Shown one piece after another: positions 1 through 13,199 of a DNA stretch of 64,000 bases. The DNA is taken from the NCBI RefSeq assembly GCF_009870125.1, contig NC_046683.1, positions 67,037,869 through 67,101,868 of the forward strand, in the 5' to 3' direction. This DNA is from Drosophila pseudoobscura (taxonomy: Eukaryota; Arthropoda; Insecta; Diptera; Drosophilidae). Positions within the stretch are counted from its first letter, which is position 1. Every line of letters begins with the position of its first letter. The position numbers and the translations under genes were made by a program. The notes under the pieces are model-generated. The model was not told the DNA's origin and made no database searches. It saw only the letters and a list, made by a program, of their open reading frames with translations.

Positions 1-60
1 AAGTTGTTCACCTGTTTAAATAGAGGGGGGGGCTAAGTGGACCATGTTCATTCCTTACAT

Positions 61-150
61 CGGTATATTCGCGGTATATTTTCAAAATGAGACAGTATAT
101 TTTGGTATATTTATGAGGGTCTGACGCTTTTCAAGGTATATTAGGCAAAG
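61..150 (+). promoter_or_regulatory. GGTATATTT-box promoter cassette, copy A
   Basis: Five close copies of a GTATATT box lie in about 85 bases, with the spacer words AAAATGAGACAGTATATTTT and TATTTATGAGGGTCTGACG. The same arrangement recurs upstream of RecQ4 (reverse strand) and MED24. The boxes fit the Drosophila core-promoter motif KTYRGTATWTTT (Ohler motif 6). A consensus DRE follows at 277-284, so this is probably a TATA-less promoter firing to the right. Which gene it drives is unclear: rhea is the next right-facing gene, but its coding start is 20 kb away. Confidence 0.55.
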
Positions 151-276
151 GGGGTGGATTTTGCCTTGAAATCGTTTCATTTTCTGGACCGTTTTGCTGT
201 TGACCATACCCTCCTTTTCATCCACAGCACAGCTGTTGTTCTTTATTTTCGTTTTTTTCGCTGACCAATGTCATTA

Positions 277-284
277 TATCGATA
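277..284. promoter_or_regulatory. DRE (TATCGATA)
   Basis: Exact 8-base DNA-replication-related element, the DREF binding site, followed by AAATCCGCG. The same continuation follows the DRE-like site in the MED24 promoter. Its position about 150 bases after the GGTATATTT cassette supports a housekeeping-type promoter here. Confidence 0.6.
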
Positions 285-289
285 AATCC

Positions 290-366
290 GCGACGAATTT
301 TTTTTCCAAGTGTTGGTTTTATTTACAATTTTAGCACTCTTTCAACTTGCTTTTTCCTGTTTTTCT
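290..366 (+). other. candidate non-coding first exon
   Basis: A T-rich stretch just after the DRE ends at a strong splice donor, TTTTTCT|GTAAGT, at 366/367. No initiator is obvious and no long ORF is present. If real, it would be a 5' leader exon. Splicing to the acceptor at 20,668 or to the exon at 13,200 is a guess. Confidence 0.25.
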
Positions 367-1629
367 GTAAGTTATCAACAATTAAGTGGTGCTACTGTGA
401 TATGCAATTGTGGACGGCCCAGTGCTAGTGCGGGGGACGGTCAAAAAAGCGTGTGTAAATTCAGCTGCGGCGTCGGACCCTACCAGAATCGTATCTTTGT
501 GACGCTTGTTGTTGTTGCTGTTTCTGTTGTTGCCTGGCTGGTAGGGTGGGGGTTGGGTCTTGGGTGGAGCCACCCCCAGAGGCTGCTCCCAAATGCCGCC
601 TGTTTATGATGGTCACGCGAACTTTGAAATACAACAAAGATTTGGTCACCCTTCCAACGCTTGGGACGCCTACGCCCGCAGCTGGAATGTGGGCCTGTGT
701 GTGTGTGTGTGTGTGCGTAAACGTTTATGCTAATTAAATGCAACTTCCAGTCCTGGAAGAAGAAAAAAAGAAATATAATTCAATTAAAGCTAAAGTTCTC
801 CCCTTGAAACACTATTCCCAGTCGACGCGCCTGGAGGGGCGCACTTATCAATCCAACTTCTTTATCGCTTTTGATTGAAAAGCCAGTTGGCCAGAGAGAG
901 ATAGCATGAGAGGGAGAGCATTCCAGACGATAAGATTAGTGCGACAATGCGACAGGGAACTTCTTGACTCGAAGAATTCGCTGATTGACACAGCTGCAGG
1001 CCCTACCCTACCCACCAGACAGTGTTTGCAAATTGTTTTCAAGTTAATTATGAAATTTAACCCTCACTCTATGGTAAACTCTCTGTCTGATGTCTGTCGG
1101 TCCAACCCCCGGCTCGTGCGAGCCTCCTGCTGTTCAAAAAGATTTCACTTTTTAACACAATTGTTTCAACCGCCGGCTGGCTGGGAGATCAATTCTGTCC
1201 TATAATTGGGCTTAATTGAGAGTGAGGGAGATGGAGAAGCGAATACCCCGTTTGTTCCGCTTCATTTGTTTACGCACTTTTCACTCGAGTCATTCATTCT
1301 GTTTTCATGGCTGCCATCATTGGCGCCAAATTGCTTAACTAATACTTTTTCTGGGAAACTTCCAATGAGTAAGCTTCCACTTCCACTTTCCCGCTTCCGC
1401 TGGCTCTTGGCCGGAGGTTGTGTAAAACAAAAGTGAGAGAGAGAGAGACGGAAGAGGAAAGAAACAGCCATTGAAAGAAGATTAGTCATCGAGTGGCAGG
1501 GAGGAGGCAGGCAACCCACTGGCACGGGTCCATCACCTTGTTCCTCCTCTCTTTCTCGCCGCCCCAGTCATCGACTTCTTCCACCTTCCTTTTCTTGGTT
1601 TGTTTTGTTTACATTTGTCTGCCCTGTGT

Positions 1630-2000
1630 CTCTCTCCCGCTCTCTTCTAGCGACGATCACCGAAGAGCAACAGGCGGAGTGAGAGTGAGAGAGAGAGAGC
1701 CACTGCAGGTGCGCTCTCAGCTTGTGCTAGTGGGCTCTCTCTGATTAGAAGCACGCTGCCACGGCCCTCTGTAGTTACGCTCTCTCTGCCTCCCCCACTG
1801 CTTGGGCGCTCTCAGGCCGTTGCTGTGTAGGCACCGTAGGCTCTCTTTCGCTTTTCTGTGGCGCTCTCCAACTGTTGCTCCCACTTCTTTGTGGTTTTTG
1901 GTCCCTCCATCTGTTGCTTCTCTCTTGAGCCGCCTGCGTTCGGCGCACGGTGGGAGCCTCAGTTGAGTTGAGTTTTACCCGTCGTCGCTGCCGGATCGTT
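1630..2000 (+). promoter_or_regulatory. GAGA-rich candidate promoter
   Basis: Repeated GCGCTCTC/GGGCTCTCTC words and a GAGAGAGAGAG run (about 1680-1900) give many potential GAGA-factor sites. They are followed by an initiator match TCAGTT at 1959-1964. A GGATC word 33 bases downstream resembles a DPE but is misplaced by about five bases. This arrangement is typical of paused, regulated fly promoters. The transcript is unknown; an upstream rhea promoter is plausible. Confidence 0.35.
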
Positions 2001-3762
2001 GTCGACAAGTGCCGTGGCCGATATCGCTAAATGTACAAATACATATATATCCAATCAAAAATACATACATATATGCATATATCGCATTGCGTATCTCCCA
2101 TTTACGTTTCTTTTTTTTTATACAAAGTTTAAAGCTTAATTGTGAAAAATAGCGGATAATAAAAGCAAATAAAAAAGGTATAAAAAGAATCGCCAAAATG
2201 TTCGATAAGTGCACATATATGAGCGTGTGTGTGTCTGTGTTTGTGTGCTAGTGCGGCGGTGTGACATATGGTGTTATTTTTACGCTAGCCACAGGAATAT
2301 AAATATACATATATTTGTATATACCCTTGTATATACATATATGCCATAAATAAGCAAACAAATTGTGAAATTAGCCAACGACCTTTCCAATCCATCTGGG
2401 TACACCTGTCCTACGCCTGCGCAGCGCCTAGAAGAACCCTTCTTCTCATTGAAAGCATCATCTGGACATAATACATATCTCTGAATACTCGCATGTGTGT
2501 GTGTGCTTCCAAAAGTTTTAAAAACAACCAGAAAATTACCTCATCGCTCTGCCCAAAACGTCGACGTCGACGACGACGACGCGACGACGACGTCTGACGC
2601 TGTCTGCCCCTGACTTTATGCTTATAGTCGTATACGTATACGTATACGTACACATATGTACATATACATATGTATATTTGATTCTATATTTCTTGTTTGC
2701 CTAGCAGCAGCAGCAGCAGCTGGCTGCCTCCTCCCCCGCAGTACCCCGCCACTATGGGTCCAGTATGCTTAAATAAATACTATCTTCAAGATACATACTC
2801 TCAGATTTGTTTTGCATTTGTAAGTAGATTTATTGTTTTCATACCCTGGAAATGTAGGAGGATGGTAAGGGTATGTCGTGTGTTTGTGGCGAGAGAGATG
2901 CGACAGCTGAAGGAGAATATTGAAAGAGATATCGATATATAGTGCATAAAAAGAAAAGAGAGCCTACAAGGGATATGTCTTGGCATTCAATTGAAGAAGT
3001 GTGGTTTGTTCCATGTCATTATTCCATTAGAAAATCGAATTATCAGGTATCCCGCAGTCGGTACCCCTCATACGGGGCATTCTTACTTATTTCTTCCTCC
3101 TCTGCTGTGTTCTCTCTTCTTCGTATGTTTGATTACCTTTTCAATTTCTCGCGCTTGCCTTCGGTGTTTTGCTGCTGTTGTTTTGTTGTCATAAGTCATT
3201 GCCAGCGCGATCGTGAGGTTTCTCTTCTTAACTCCCTCATTGATTGTGCTTTTGCTTTTGATTTTGCCTTTGCCTTTGCTTTTGTGTGGTTTTCCTCACC
3301 GTTTTCTATACCGTTTGTTTGGCAAATTTCGCCTGTCGCTCCATATTTTGGGGGCGTATTCTTTATTGTTTATCCATTATCTAAAAATGTCAATGCTCGT
3401 TTACAAAATTGTTATTGCTGTCCGTCCATATCCCCCTCTCTATCTGTATCTGTATCTGTATTTCTATCTTTCTTTCATTCGCTCGTTGGTTTTGGTCTCC
3501 GGCAAAGCTTTTGACCTTATTAGCGGTTTCGTTTTTGGAATGTCCGCCACATAAACACGCTTCGGAAACATAAAGAAATCGAAATCCAAGCTCATTTTCA
3601 CTCCATGCTGTCTCTGCCTCTGCTGTCTGTGTGGGCAGTGCATCACTGTCCCACGAATATATGTAATATTGAATGTGGATGTGGATGGGGATGCGGATTG
3701 GTGGACGTGTGGATGGTTTTGCATCCGCCATGCCCCAAAGTGGTGCCTGCTGCCCCTGATCC

Positions 3763-3799
3763 GGCACTGGCACTGGCACTGGCACTGGCTCTGGCTCTG
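3763..3799. repeat. CACTGG/CTCTGG microsatellite
   Basis: About six consecutive hexamers GGCACT or GGCTCT. Confidence 0.85.
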
Positions 3800-6752
3800 A
3801 TCTCTGCGTGTACGTACATACATACATATGTACATTCGGTTGTCGATATATGTATAAGCAACAATCCCCCCATTGAGCAAGCGCCAATCTATCCGTAACT
3901 CGGTCACTTGGAAACGTTTGTGGGCAGTCCCCAGTCCCCAGTCCCCTGTGCCCAGTCCCCAGTAGTCCCCCGATCCATTGCCCATTTGTGGGCAATCCAG
4001 CCGCCAGACAAGTGACTGCATTTTCCACTTGTTCGAGTATTTTGTAGCCTCCGCTTTTTTTTTTTTGTTTGTTTGTATCTTTTTGGTTTTTGCATATTTG
4101 TGGTTGCTTTTTTATTAATTGAGCTGTATTCGTTAATTGGTTTTGTGCTCTCTGGTTGGAGGAGGTAGTGGCGGAAAGGTCTCCCAATGAGTGCTGGCCA
4201 GACAACTTTCGAAAGAGCACGGGATGGATGTCCCAGGGATATGTTTTCGTGGATTCCACGAATTCCATAACTTCGAAACTTCGAAACTTCATTTTTTCTT
4301 CTTTGGTTTTTGATTGATTTTGATCTGGTTTTAATGAGAAATGTCAGTTAATTCGTTTTTATGCTGGTCTACAGTAGGTGTGTTTTGGAATTCAGGTCAA
4401 TTCATTTCATTTTGTATTGCAAAGATCAATATATATGTAGTTCTCGAGGTAATCAAAAAAGTTCTTGCATCTGATGTTCTGTGACTGAATCCCATTAAAC
4501 ACATAAATTTATCTTTGATTCTCCATCATCAATTTTTCAATCCCCCCCACCACTATGCTCGTATTTCCAGCTCAATTAAAGCAAATTAAACAACAATATT
4601 CGAATTGCATGCAGAACGATAGCCCCAACAACAAGTACAGCCACAAATTTTGTGTGCGGCGGCAACTAAAAACGAATAACAATACTCGGAATGATAATAA
4701 CAATATAATGTCGAGCAGACGCGAACAGTGTAATAACAATTAAAAAAGTAAAAATAACAACTGGTGCCGCTCTATTTTTCCAACGCCTCAGCATTTTTCA
4801 ATGGTTTTGTATTGCATTTTGGACCGAACCGGGGCTCCATGCACAGATACATAGATGTGTACAGTAGTCTCTCGGTTGTGGACAAGAGAATAGTTTTGGC
4901 CAGAGAATCGTTTTGGAGCAGACACTCTAGACTGCTCTGCTTGTGCTTTCCATCTCCATCTCGATTTCCCTTTTCCTATCTACGTATTTAGTCTTGGAAA
5001 GTTCCAATTGTTGGGTGACCACTGTACCTATGCACATCTGTACACCCAAACGTATGCCTCGTATGCCGAGGTATGTAGGTTTTTAATGCCGCTTTCAAAC
5101 TTCTGCTGCCGCACACATGTTTCATCATCTCTCATCTCTCATCTCTCGTCTCTCGTAGCGAAGAAGTGGCGAAGAAACAACAGAAATGCTAAATAAACAA
5201 AGCGAGACAGCACATGAGCGGAGCCGAAGCCCGATAGTGGGAGGGAGGAGTAGGAAGCAGAGCAGATCGGCTCGGCGGCAGAGCACTATTCCATATTGAG
5301 TTCGATTGGATTCCGTTCGGGGGTCCGCTTCGATCCGTTCTATCGTATATTATGGAATAGTTTATTGTTTTGGAATGTTTCTTAATTACGCGGAACTCAA
5401 GTGGCGGCAGAGGAGGTAGTGCTTGCTGGAGGTGGAGGCTGGAAGCTGGAAGCTGACTGGAAGTAATATCTGAAGCAGAAGCAGAAGCAGTGCCAGTGGC
5501 AGAACCCGACACACATCTGTGCGGTGGCGGTTGGACGATCGGAATGTTTGAGCATTTCCTTTTCGATTCGCATTCCCATTACCCGTTTTCGCACGCACAC
5601 TCATCGCGTTGACTCATCCACACACACACACGCACACAACCAACACCCATTAAGAGTGAGTGGGAGGGGTGGGGAGGATAGTGCGAGGACCCTTCTTGTT
5701 TACTATTAATGCTGATAAAGAATATGCATGCCTGCTTTCTGCTTTCTGCTGCCTGCTGCCTGCACATTCAGTTCTAAAAATAGCCTCCGGCAGTACGAGG
5801 CGAGTATTGTCATCGTCATCGTCATCGTCACCATATCTCCATATTTGAATGCGAATGTGCACACAAGATTTATACAAAAATTAATTTCCAGTATCGACTA
5901 CCGAAAGCAGTGCGAGTGGGACAGACAGAGAGAGGGAGGGAGTGAATGGATGAGACAGAGGATGTGTGTTTTCTTGTACTCTTCCGAAAGGATATTTATA
6001 ACTTTGGCAACCCTTTAAGATATAAACACACTTTTGGTGAATATGAACCGTGTGTTGTATCTGTACATACATACATACATATATACATATGTATGGGGAC
6101 ACTTGATTGCATTCCTCCTTATTGCTGCTGGGATCACACACTGCTAGGGATAGCATCGCTTCCCCAGAGGCAATCGACGGTACTGAAGTTGAATATCTGT
6201 GTCTACTACGAAAATCATGATCAACATCGAAATTGAAGCCTATAAATGCTCAGCAAAATGTTTGTCACATTTCCTCGTGTCCTGCTAAAGGCCCAAAGGC
6301 ATTGGGGATAAGCCAATTGGGCAAAGTGTTGCTGCATTGGATCAACCATTTCCAAGCCAAGCTCTAGGTTGGATTCAAAAACATGTCGCTATAAGGAAAG
6401 CACAAGCTAAATTGCCCTGATATCAATGGCATCAATAAGTCATCTATTTTCTCCATTTTGCAGTTATGAGGAAGAGGTTTCAGTTTCTCGAAGATGTGCT
6501 ACTTCTTCTATGGAAACGATCGATCTGCCAGGGTGTGCCGTGTTTCGAACCCCTCTCCTTGCTGTTTATTTAGTTTATCTCCAGTGGAGTTGGGTGGGGT
6601 TTTGGGGTTGGGTTTGGGTTGGGATTGGGTCCCCCCGATCGGGTTGTCACGTCTCTCCCCCTCTCTCCGTGGGTGTCGTAAATCCCTGCTTGATTACGTC
6701 AGTAATTCATTGGTTTTCTTGGTTTTATTTGTGTATTCTTTTTGTATTGTTT

Positions 6753-6770
6753 GGGGGGGGGGGGGGGGGG
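6753..6770. repeat. poly-G run (18 G)
   Basis: Eighteen consecutive G, preceded by TTGTATTGTTT and followed by CTTGAGGGC. It is unusually long for Drosophila and could form a quadruplex, or its length could be a sequencing error. Confidence 0.85.
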
Positions 6771-7970
6771 CTTGAGGGCAGCGCGAACACGCAGATAGGC
6801 ACTTCATCAATCTGTGTGTCAGTCAGTCAGTCCGGGAGTCAGTCCGGGAGTCAGCCAGTCGATTCGGTGCGGTCAGTCGACATTTGTTAACCGATTTCCA
6901 ACGCTTTTGGACTTGCGGTTTGCCTCCCCCGCACAGTGGGTGGGAGTGGAACCCCTGAAAAGTGCAAAAGGGGTTAATGGGTACAAATCACAGGAAATCT
7001 ATCATTGAATTTGGTTAAAAGTTCGCAGGATTACTGCCAGATATATGTAGATACATATGTAGTGCCCCAGATATGTTTCCGGGGTAGATTATTATTTAGA
7101 GAAAAAACCTGGAGATCTGTTACGAAATTATTTACATCATTGCGATACTCTGGTGACCCCCACATTTAATGCATTCGCATTTCCATTGAAAATTTGATTA
7201 TCTGTGTGTGGACTTTTCCCCTTTCTCTGTTTGTTTGTTGTTGTTGTTTTCTTGGCATGCCTTTCCCCTGGAGCAGAGGAGGGAGATTGGCGTGTCCATT
7301 GGCAGTTATCTCTGGGCGCTTGGCCTTGCCCTGCCCTGCCCTGCAATTTATTTCCATCTATATTTGCCATAGGGAAGGGAAGAATAGATGGGAGACCTCT
7401 CTTAATCAATGGAACTGCTTTGTATCTGTATCTGTATCTGTTCTGTGTCTGAGCTCTGTTCCTATTTGGTTTATGGATGCATTGGCATTCAAGTAGCAGT
7501 GGCAGTAGGCTTTCCCCTCTCCCTACCTCAAAGTCAACTCAACTGCAAGTATCCCGCCTCTCGGGGTTGCCCCTGACTATACGATATATACGATATATGT
7601 ATTTGTATAAACTATGTATAAACTATGTACATACATATGTACATTCATGTGCGTATTTGTTGTTGTGGCACTGTCGCTGCTTTTGGCACTCACTTGTGCG
7701 AAAATCCATTGGAGCCCGACTGGCGGGAGCCTAATTTTTTGCCGTCTACGATTGACGCCGTCCGAGGAGGAGCAGCACCAGCAGCAGCAGCAGCAGCAGA
7801 GGGAGGAGGGAGGAGGACTGTGCGTGGAGGGGGTCCTTAAGTGGGCTGTGGAAACGGGGAGTGGAATGGAATGGGAATGGGAATAAGAGTCTTGGCATCC
7901 AATCATAAAATTGCTTGGCAATGTCTTTCGTATGTAGATGGAACGAAACGACGAACAAAGAAAGGAAGAA

Positions 7971-8004
7971 CGGACGGACGGACGGACGGACGGAAGGAAG
8001 GAAG
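7971..8004. repeat. ACGG tetranucleotide microsatellite
   Basis: About six ACGG/GACG units grade into AAGG units. Confidence 0.85.
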
Positions 8005-11000
8005 CAAAGTCTATGGATGTGTTGTGCTTGCAGGAAATGATGTGAAACTTCCAGAGGGTGAACATACACTGTCTGCAATAAATATATGCTGACAGGGAAA
8101 TGTTTAAAAGAATAAAGCAAAGAAATGAGGCAAATAGGCTCATATCCATATCCCTATATAGATGTACGGATATATGTCGAAGGCATCCTCTCAGAGGAAG
8201 TCAGTAACTACGAGTAGGCTACGAGGGGCTTTCTGAGTGAAGGACGACATGAATACCCCTACTCATCGTTATCTCCGGCATTAGTCCGCTTTTCTCTGCT
8301 GTCGCCAAGGTATTGTTCCATCTGATGGTGCAGCGTTAGCTAATTAGCCCGCGATTCAAGGACACGCACACACACGCTCCTTGATAAAGGACTTTAATTA
8401 GATCATTGATACGTATCAGTCGGCTGACATAATTTGGCCACATTATGAGATGTGCCACCACCTTGCGGGCCTTGAGGGCCTTGAGGCTAATTGAAAATTA
8501 CAGACCATCCCATCTATCCCATCCATCCATCTTCCATCCATCCATCCATTCAGGGAACAGAGAACCCTTCTCTCAGGGGTTTCTTCCACGCGCGCACTTG
8601 ATGCCGCCTCCCTTCCTCCCCCTTTCTTTTGACGTCACTTGTGTCGCTGTCGATGTCGATGTCGATGTTCATTCGATTTGATTTGTTTGTTTGCCTTTTT
8701 CCAACCCATGGCACCCATGGCACCCATGGAACCCCATCCTTCTTCTTCGTTTGTTCGTTTGTTTATTTATTGTGTATTTTGTTACTTTTAATGCATCTTT
8801 TATCTGGGATTTTGCCATCATCATGAACATCATTGGCTGGGCTGCCTTTCTTCCATTGTTGCTCTTGTGGATTCGATGAAGCTGATGCTGATGCTGCTGC
8901 TGCTGCTGATGCAGGATGATATGCTGATGATGATGATGATGATAGCGATACACAAATTTGTGTCCCATTGTTGGCCACCGACCACACGGGACGAGATGGA
9001 AGAGGTTTCCCTGGCGACGAGCGGGATGTCTTGTTTACTCAAATTACAGCCGTACAGCCACAGACAATGGACGGGGAATTATCTCCGAGGTGGGATATTC
9101 GCACAGAGCCAGAGAAAGGGACTTCCCACAAGTCAAATCTGTGACCACTTGACCCCCGGAAAAGCAGATAGAGAGAGGGAGAGAGGGAGAGCGGGCTAGA
9201 GCGTGCCTTGGATCTACTCCAACGGTCTGCAAAGTCCTTTGTTTTTCCGTAGAAGAATTGTTGTTTATGGAAATTGATCGATCGTTTCAAAGCGGGAGTT
9301 GAATGCCCTCCAAAGCGAGGGGCGGGAGAGACAGCCCAAGGAACGTGACTGTTGTCTATATGAGGTGCTAATGTACAAGAAAACAAGCAAAATCGCCAAA
9401 TAAACATTATTTGTTTATTCGTTGTCCCTCTTGTTCGTTGTACATATATGTATGTATATGTATGGGTATATCTTTATGCCTTTTGAAAAAAGAGTGCGAG
9501 ACTTCTCCAATAAGAAATTGCAGTTGAAAGCAAAGAAAAGGCGGGGGGTGGGGGGAAACGTTCTGAGTCGCAGCTACGGCCTACATTTACACCCGATACT
9601 CGGTCAGTACGGCTCCCCTCCGCCAGAGGGCGCACACACTGAACGACAAAGAGCGTGTGTGAGAGAGAGACAGAAAATGAGTTAGCACGTGGACGGCGTT
9701 CCGTAGCCACCTTCTGGCCATTATAATAATCCAATCTGATCCAGATTCGGCAATCTGTTAGATATATTCATTTTCCATGCTTCTGCGTTTTTGGATTTCT
9801 CGTATCTATGAAATTGTGGATGCCACGGATTTTCGTCTTTTGTGGGGGCGGATGGGGCAAAATTTTGAAATACACTTGTAACAGTGAGATATCACAGCAG
9901 AGTGGATACCAAATTTCGTTTCTCTAGCTCTTATAGCCTCTAATCTAGGTGCTCTTCGGGACGGACAGACTAGAAATATTTTTGATAGAATTATATGGGG
10001 CCAAAGACTGTCAATCAAAAGATGTTTATTTGTGCGAGTCCTCCAGCATCTAGGTAATGTTATGGTCTTTGGTTGTCCAAGATCGAAATCTTCCAAGAGA
10101 TTTCACCTCATATGTCGCACGATTCAAGCTAAAAATCTCATAATTGCTTCCCCCAAAACCTGTTTCAGCAACTGAATTCATGGGAAAACCCTGCCAAAAA
10201 ACCGAAAGCTCTCTTTAGATGGAAATCATTAAACATAATGGCAATAATTAAACCATTTTTCGAGAACATATTCGCACTGGATCGTGACATATTTGCCCAA
10301 CGACAAGCAGCCTTCTCTCTGCTCTTTCCGTTGACCATTCCGATCGTCATTTTCCGCTGACATCAGATGTAAAATGATTCGCTCAGGCGGGACGGACTAC
10401 TAATCATTCGCTGGGGTCTGGTCGCTGGTCTGGCCATCTGTTGGACCTCTAAATGCAGTACATAGAATACTCGAACAAATTGAAATTTCTATAAATTCAG
10501 CGATGACTCACAGAGAAATAGGCATCACCAAAAAAATAGAATAAATGAGAAGCCTCGAGCGAGAATCGTCGTCATCATCGCAGATACAGTGAAAGCCAGG
10601 CGAAGGGACCAGTTATGAATAGCAAAGAAGTTTAGTGGGTGTCTGCCTAGGGAAGATTCTGTGGTGCAAGAAATGATCATTAAAGAACAGAATCTTGCTG
10701 AAGATCGCCTCCAGCTACAACTACAAGTGGAAGATCCTTTGCTGTGGGAGTAGCGGTCCTAGAGAGCCTCGTTGCGCACATGACATGTATGTTGTTGGCG
10801 CATTCTTTTCTGCGCTTCTCGCTTGTCGAGTAAGAAACGTCGGCGGAGAGCAAGGACGTGCCATCTAGTAATGATGGGGCACACCGTCCCTCTGGCGGAG
10901 AATCTGCTGTAAAAGATTTTCGGCAGACTTTTTCGGGGGACCTCAAATGTGCTGCTCCTCCGTTCTGCTCCGATCTGCTGCTCTGCCAAGTTCTATTTCC

Positions 11001-13199
11001 AGTGTAGCGTGAAAACCGTGTCAGAGATCGAAACGAAAGGAAAGGAAAGGAAAGGAGGAGGGTGGCACACACTCTTGCTTTCTATTCATTGATTTTTTGG
11101 TTTGGGGGGAAAAAAGGAAAATCCAAAAGATCTCGGATGCTCTTCAAATGCGAGTAATGCTAATGCTTTGTTTACCTTGAAAAAATCATACATACTCGTA
11201 TGTGTGCACATAATTCTCGCGCCGATGTTGTGTATTTATAGCGCCCTGTATATATAGAATGGACAGATCTCATAAAGATACTGCCATACGTATATGTATG
11301 TATGTATGTATGGGATGGGATGGGGTGGGATGGGACTGGGGCACAGATCCACGCGGGAATGAAACGCGTAGGGAAGGTGTTTTTGGAGGTCTCAGATGTT
11401 GTTTTGGTTTAATTAAAATGTGAAAATCCTAAGATCTAAAAACTGCCTTTGCTTTTATCGTAGAGGGAACTAATTTTACGCTTTGTGGGACTTTTTTCAC
11501 GCTGTGCTGTATTTTTTTCAACAGTTTATTTAAATTTGTGTTGTTTTTGTTTGGTTGTGACGATTTATGGCATGTGAAAGCTGATTTAAGCACTTGCATG
11601 TGTAGGATAGTGATCGTCATCCGAATATATGTTGTATGTATGATGTATTATTCTAAATACATCTCTGTGTGGAATATACGGCCTGTGAGGTGTTGTATGA
11701 ATTCGAAAGCAGAGCACCAGCATTTCGTATGCGTTTTCGGGGGCAGTGTTTGTAATGGGAATTCATTTTGCGGCTGATCAATGATCTCTGTTGATGATAT
11801 TTCTATTCAATTCTAAGGAATTATGTCATTTGATGAGGTAATTTTTGTACCCAAACGTGCGGCGCGTCATGCGGCAGCGCTCCTCTGTCTGTTGGGTGTG
11901 CAAGCCGGGAAAGTACCGGGATGTACCCTTCAAATAAATACAACATTCCACACAATCGCTCGTGAGATGTGATCTCTCGCTCTTCAGTTCAATGAACTCT
12001 CCTCCCTGTCGTCTGTTTTGGCCATAAACCACACCTCCGGGAACTGAGGGAACTGCGGGAGCTCCGGGAACTGCGGGAACTCCGGTAACCCTTCTCCATC
12101 CAGTCCAGGCTGCTCCCATTTATGGGCGACTGAAACGAGTGGAACGTGCCTCTGGGCGAGCGAGGCGGGGGACCGGGCGAGCACCTCTGGGCGAGTGGCT
12201 CTGTGTGTCAGAGCCGCGACATCTGGCCACATGTCAGAATCGTGCCAAGGTCTCCGATTGTGTTCTCTATAACTACGTGACGTTATCGTTTTGTAATTTT
12301 GATTGCTACGCGAAAGAACAAACGCACACAATGGAGCATGGGAGTATTTACACGACGATCCAATCAGCCGTCGACCTACTAAGGCAGAAACTTGTTCAAC
12401 GACGACGCCCCCACGTCCGCCACGTCCCCCACGGAACACGCCTACAACTATCGCTTTCATTGGAAGACCTAGACAGAGACAGAGAGAGAGAGGGAGAGGG
12501 AGAGAACAGAGGATCGAACACCCACGCTTTTCTCCACTGAGGGCAAAGGCACCTGCATGAGAGAGTGGGAGAATGAGAGAACTGGAGAGCCGCATTCCAT
12601 TCATTGCACTTTACTCTCCACTGCAGCTTCTCTTTCGCTCTCCGGCAGAAATCTCGCCCTATTGATGGTCGGCTGCACGGCCGCACTGCCGCACTGGGGG
12701 CACTCTTTGGGGGCAGTCGGCAGCCCGCACTTTGGGTGTTGATTGATCTTTTTGTTGTTCCTTCAAACAACAGTCTGCTAATGGAAAAGTCTGGTGGCAG
12801 GCAGCATTCTTTGCGATCGGATCGCAGTATGGTATTCTATGGGTTGATGCCCCGTCTGCCTGCTGCGAGTGCTGCCTTGGTGGCATTAACCGCAATGCCA
12901 GCAACATGCAGCATCCAAGAGCCATATATGTGCAATGCATGCCGCATGTTCAGCAGTCTCCACTGTTGCCTCTTGCCGCTTGCCGCTTGCCTCTTGCCAC
13001 CTCCTTTGAGGTCGAGTCGTGGCTAATATGGAAAATGAAAACAGGAAAAATGCTTAGTGCGTTTTCAGTTTTCTGCGTGGATCGTAATCGTATCCTCCAT
13101 CCATCTCTCCAACAATCTATGTTTCTGCCTCTTCTTGCTGCTGCATTTGTTGAGCAGAGATGCTTTAACCGTTTTCTCTCTCTGATCTTTTACTTACAG

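Larger units (their letters stand above)
367..13199. other. non-coding, repeat-rich upstream region
   Basis: No gene is supported. ORFs here are short, run through simple repeats, lack splice partners and resemble no family I know. The content is microsatellites (TG at 696-715, CACTGG at 3763-3799, ACGG at 7971-8004, an 18-G run at 6753-6770), many TACATATGTA-like words, and CT/GA tracts. Most likely this is intron or upstream regulatory DNA of rhea. Confidence 0.5.

Noticed and set aside
1993-1997. DPE match GGATC after the TCAGTT initiator
   Set aside because: It lies at +33 relative to the initiator A rather than +28, and DPE function is strictly spacing dependent.
2942-3514. 190-codon + strand ORF
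   Set aside because: Phe/Ser-rich translation of T-rich and TTTTGC-repeat DNA; no supporting signals.
3390-4292. 300-codon minus-strand ORF
   Set aside because: It runs through microsatellites (repeated PVPVPV and IQIQIQ) with no domain and no splice context; low-complexity chance ORF.
7577-8149. 190-codon minus-strand ORF
   Set aside because: Cys/Ser/Leu runs from CAG-repeat and ACGG-repeat DNA; no recognisable protein.
11971-12120. Repeated GGGAACTGCGGGAGCTCCGG-like words
   Set aside because: A local simple repeat with inverted symmetry but short and imperfect; not enough to call a regulatory or mobile element.
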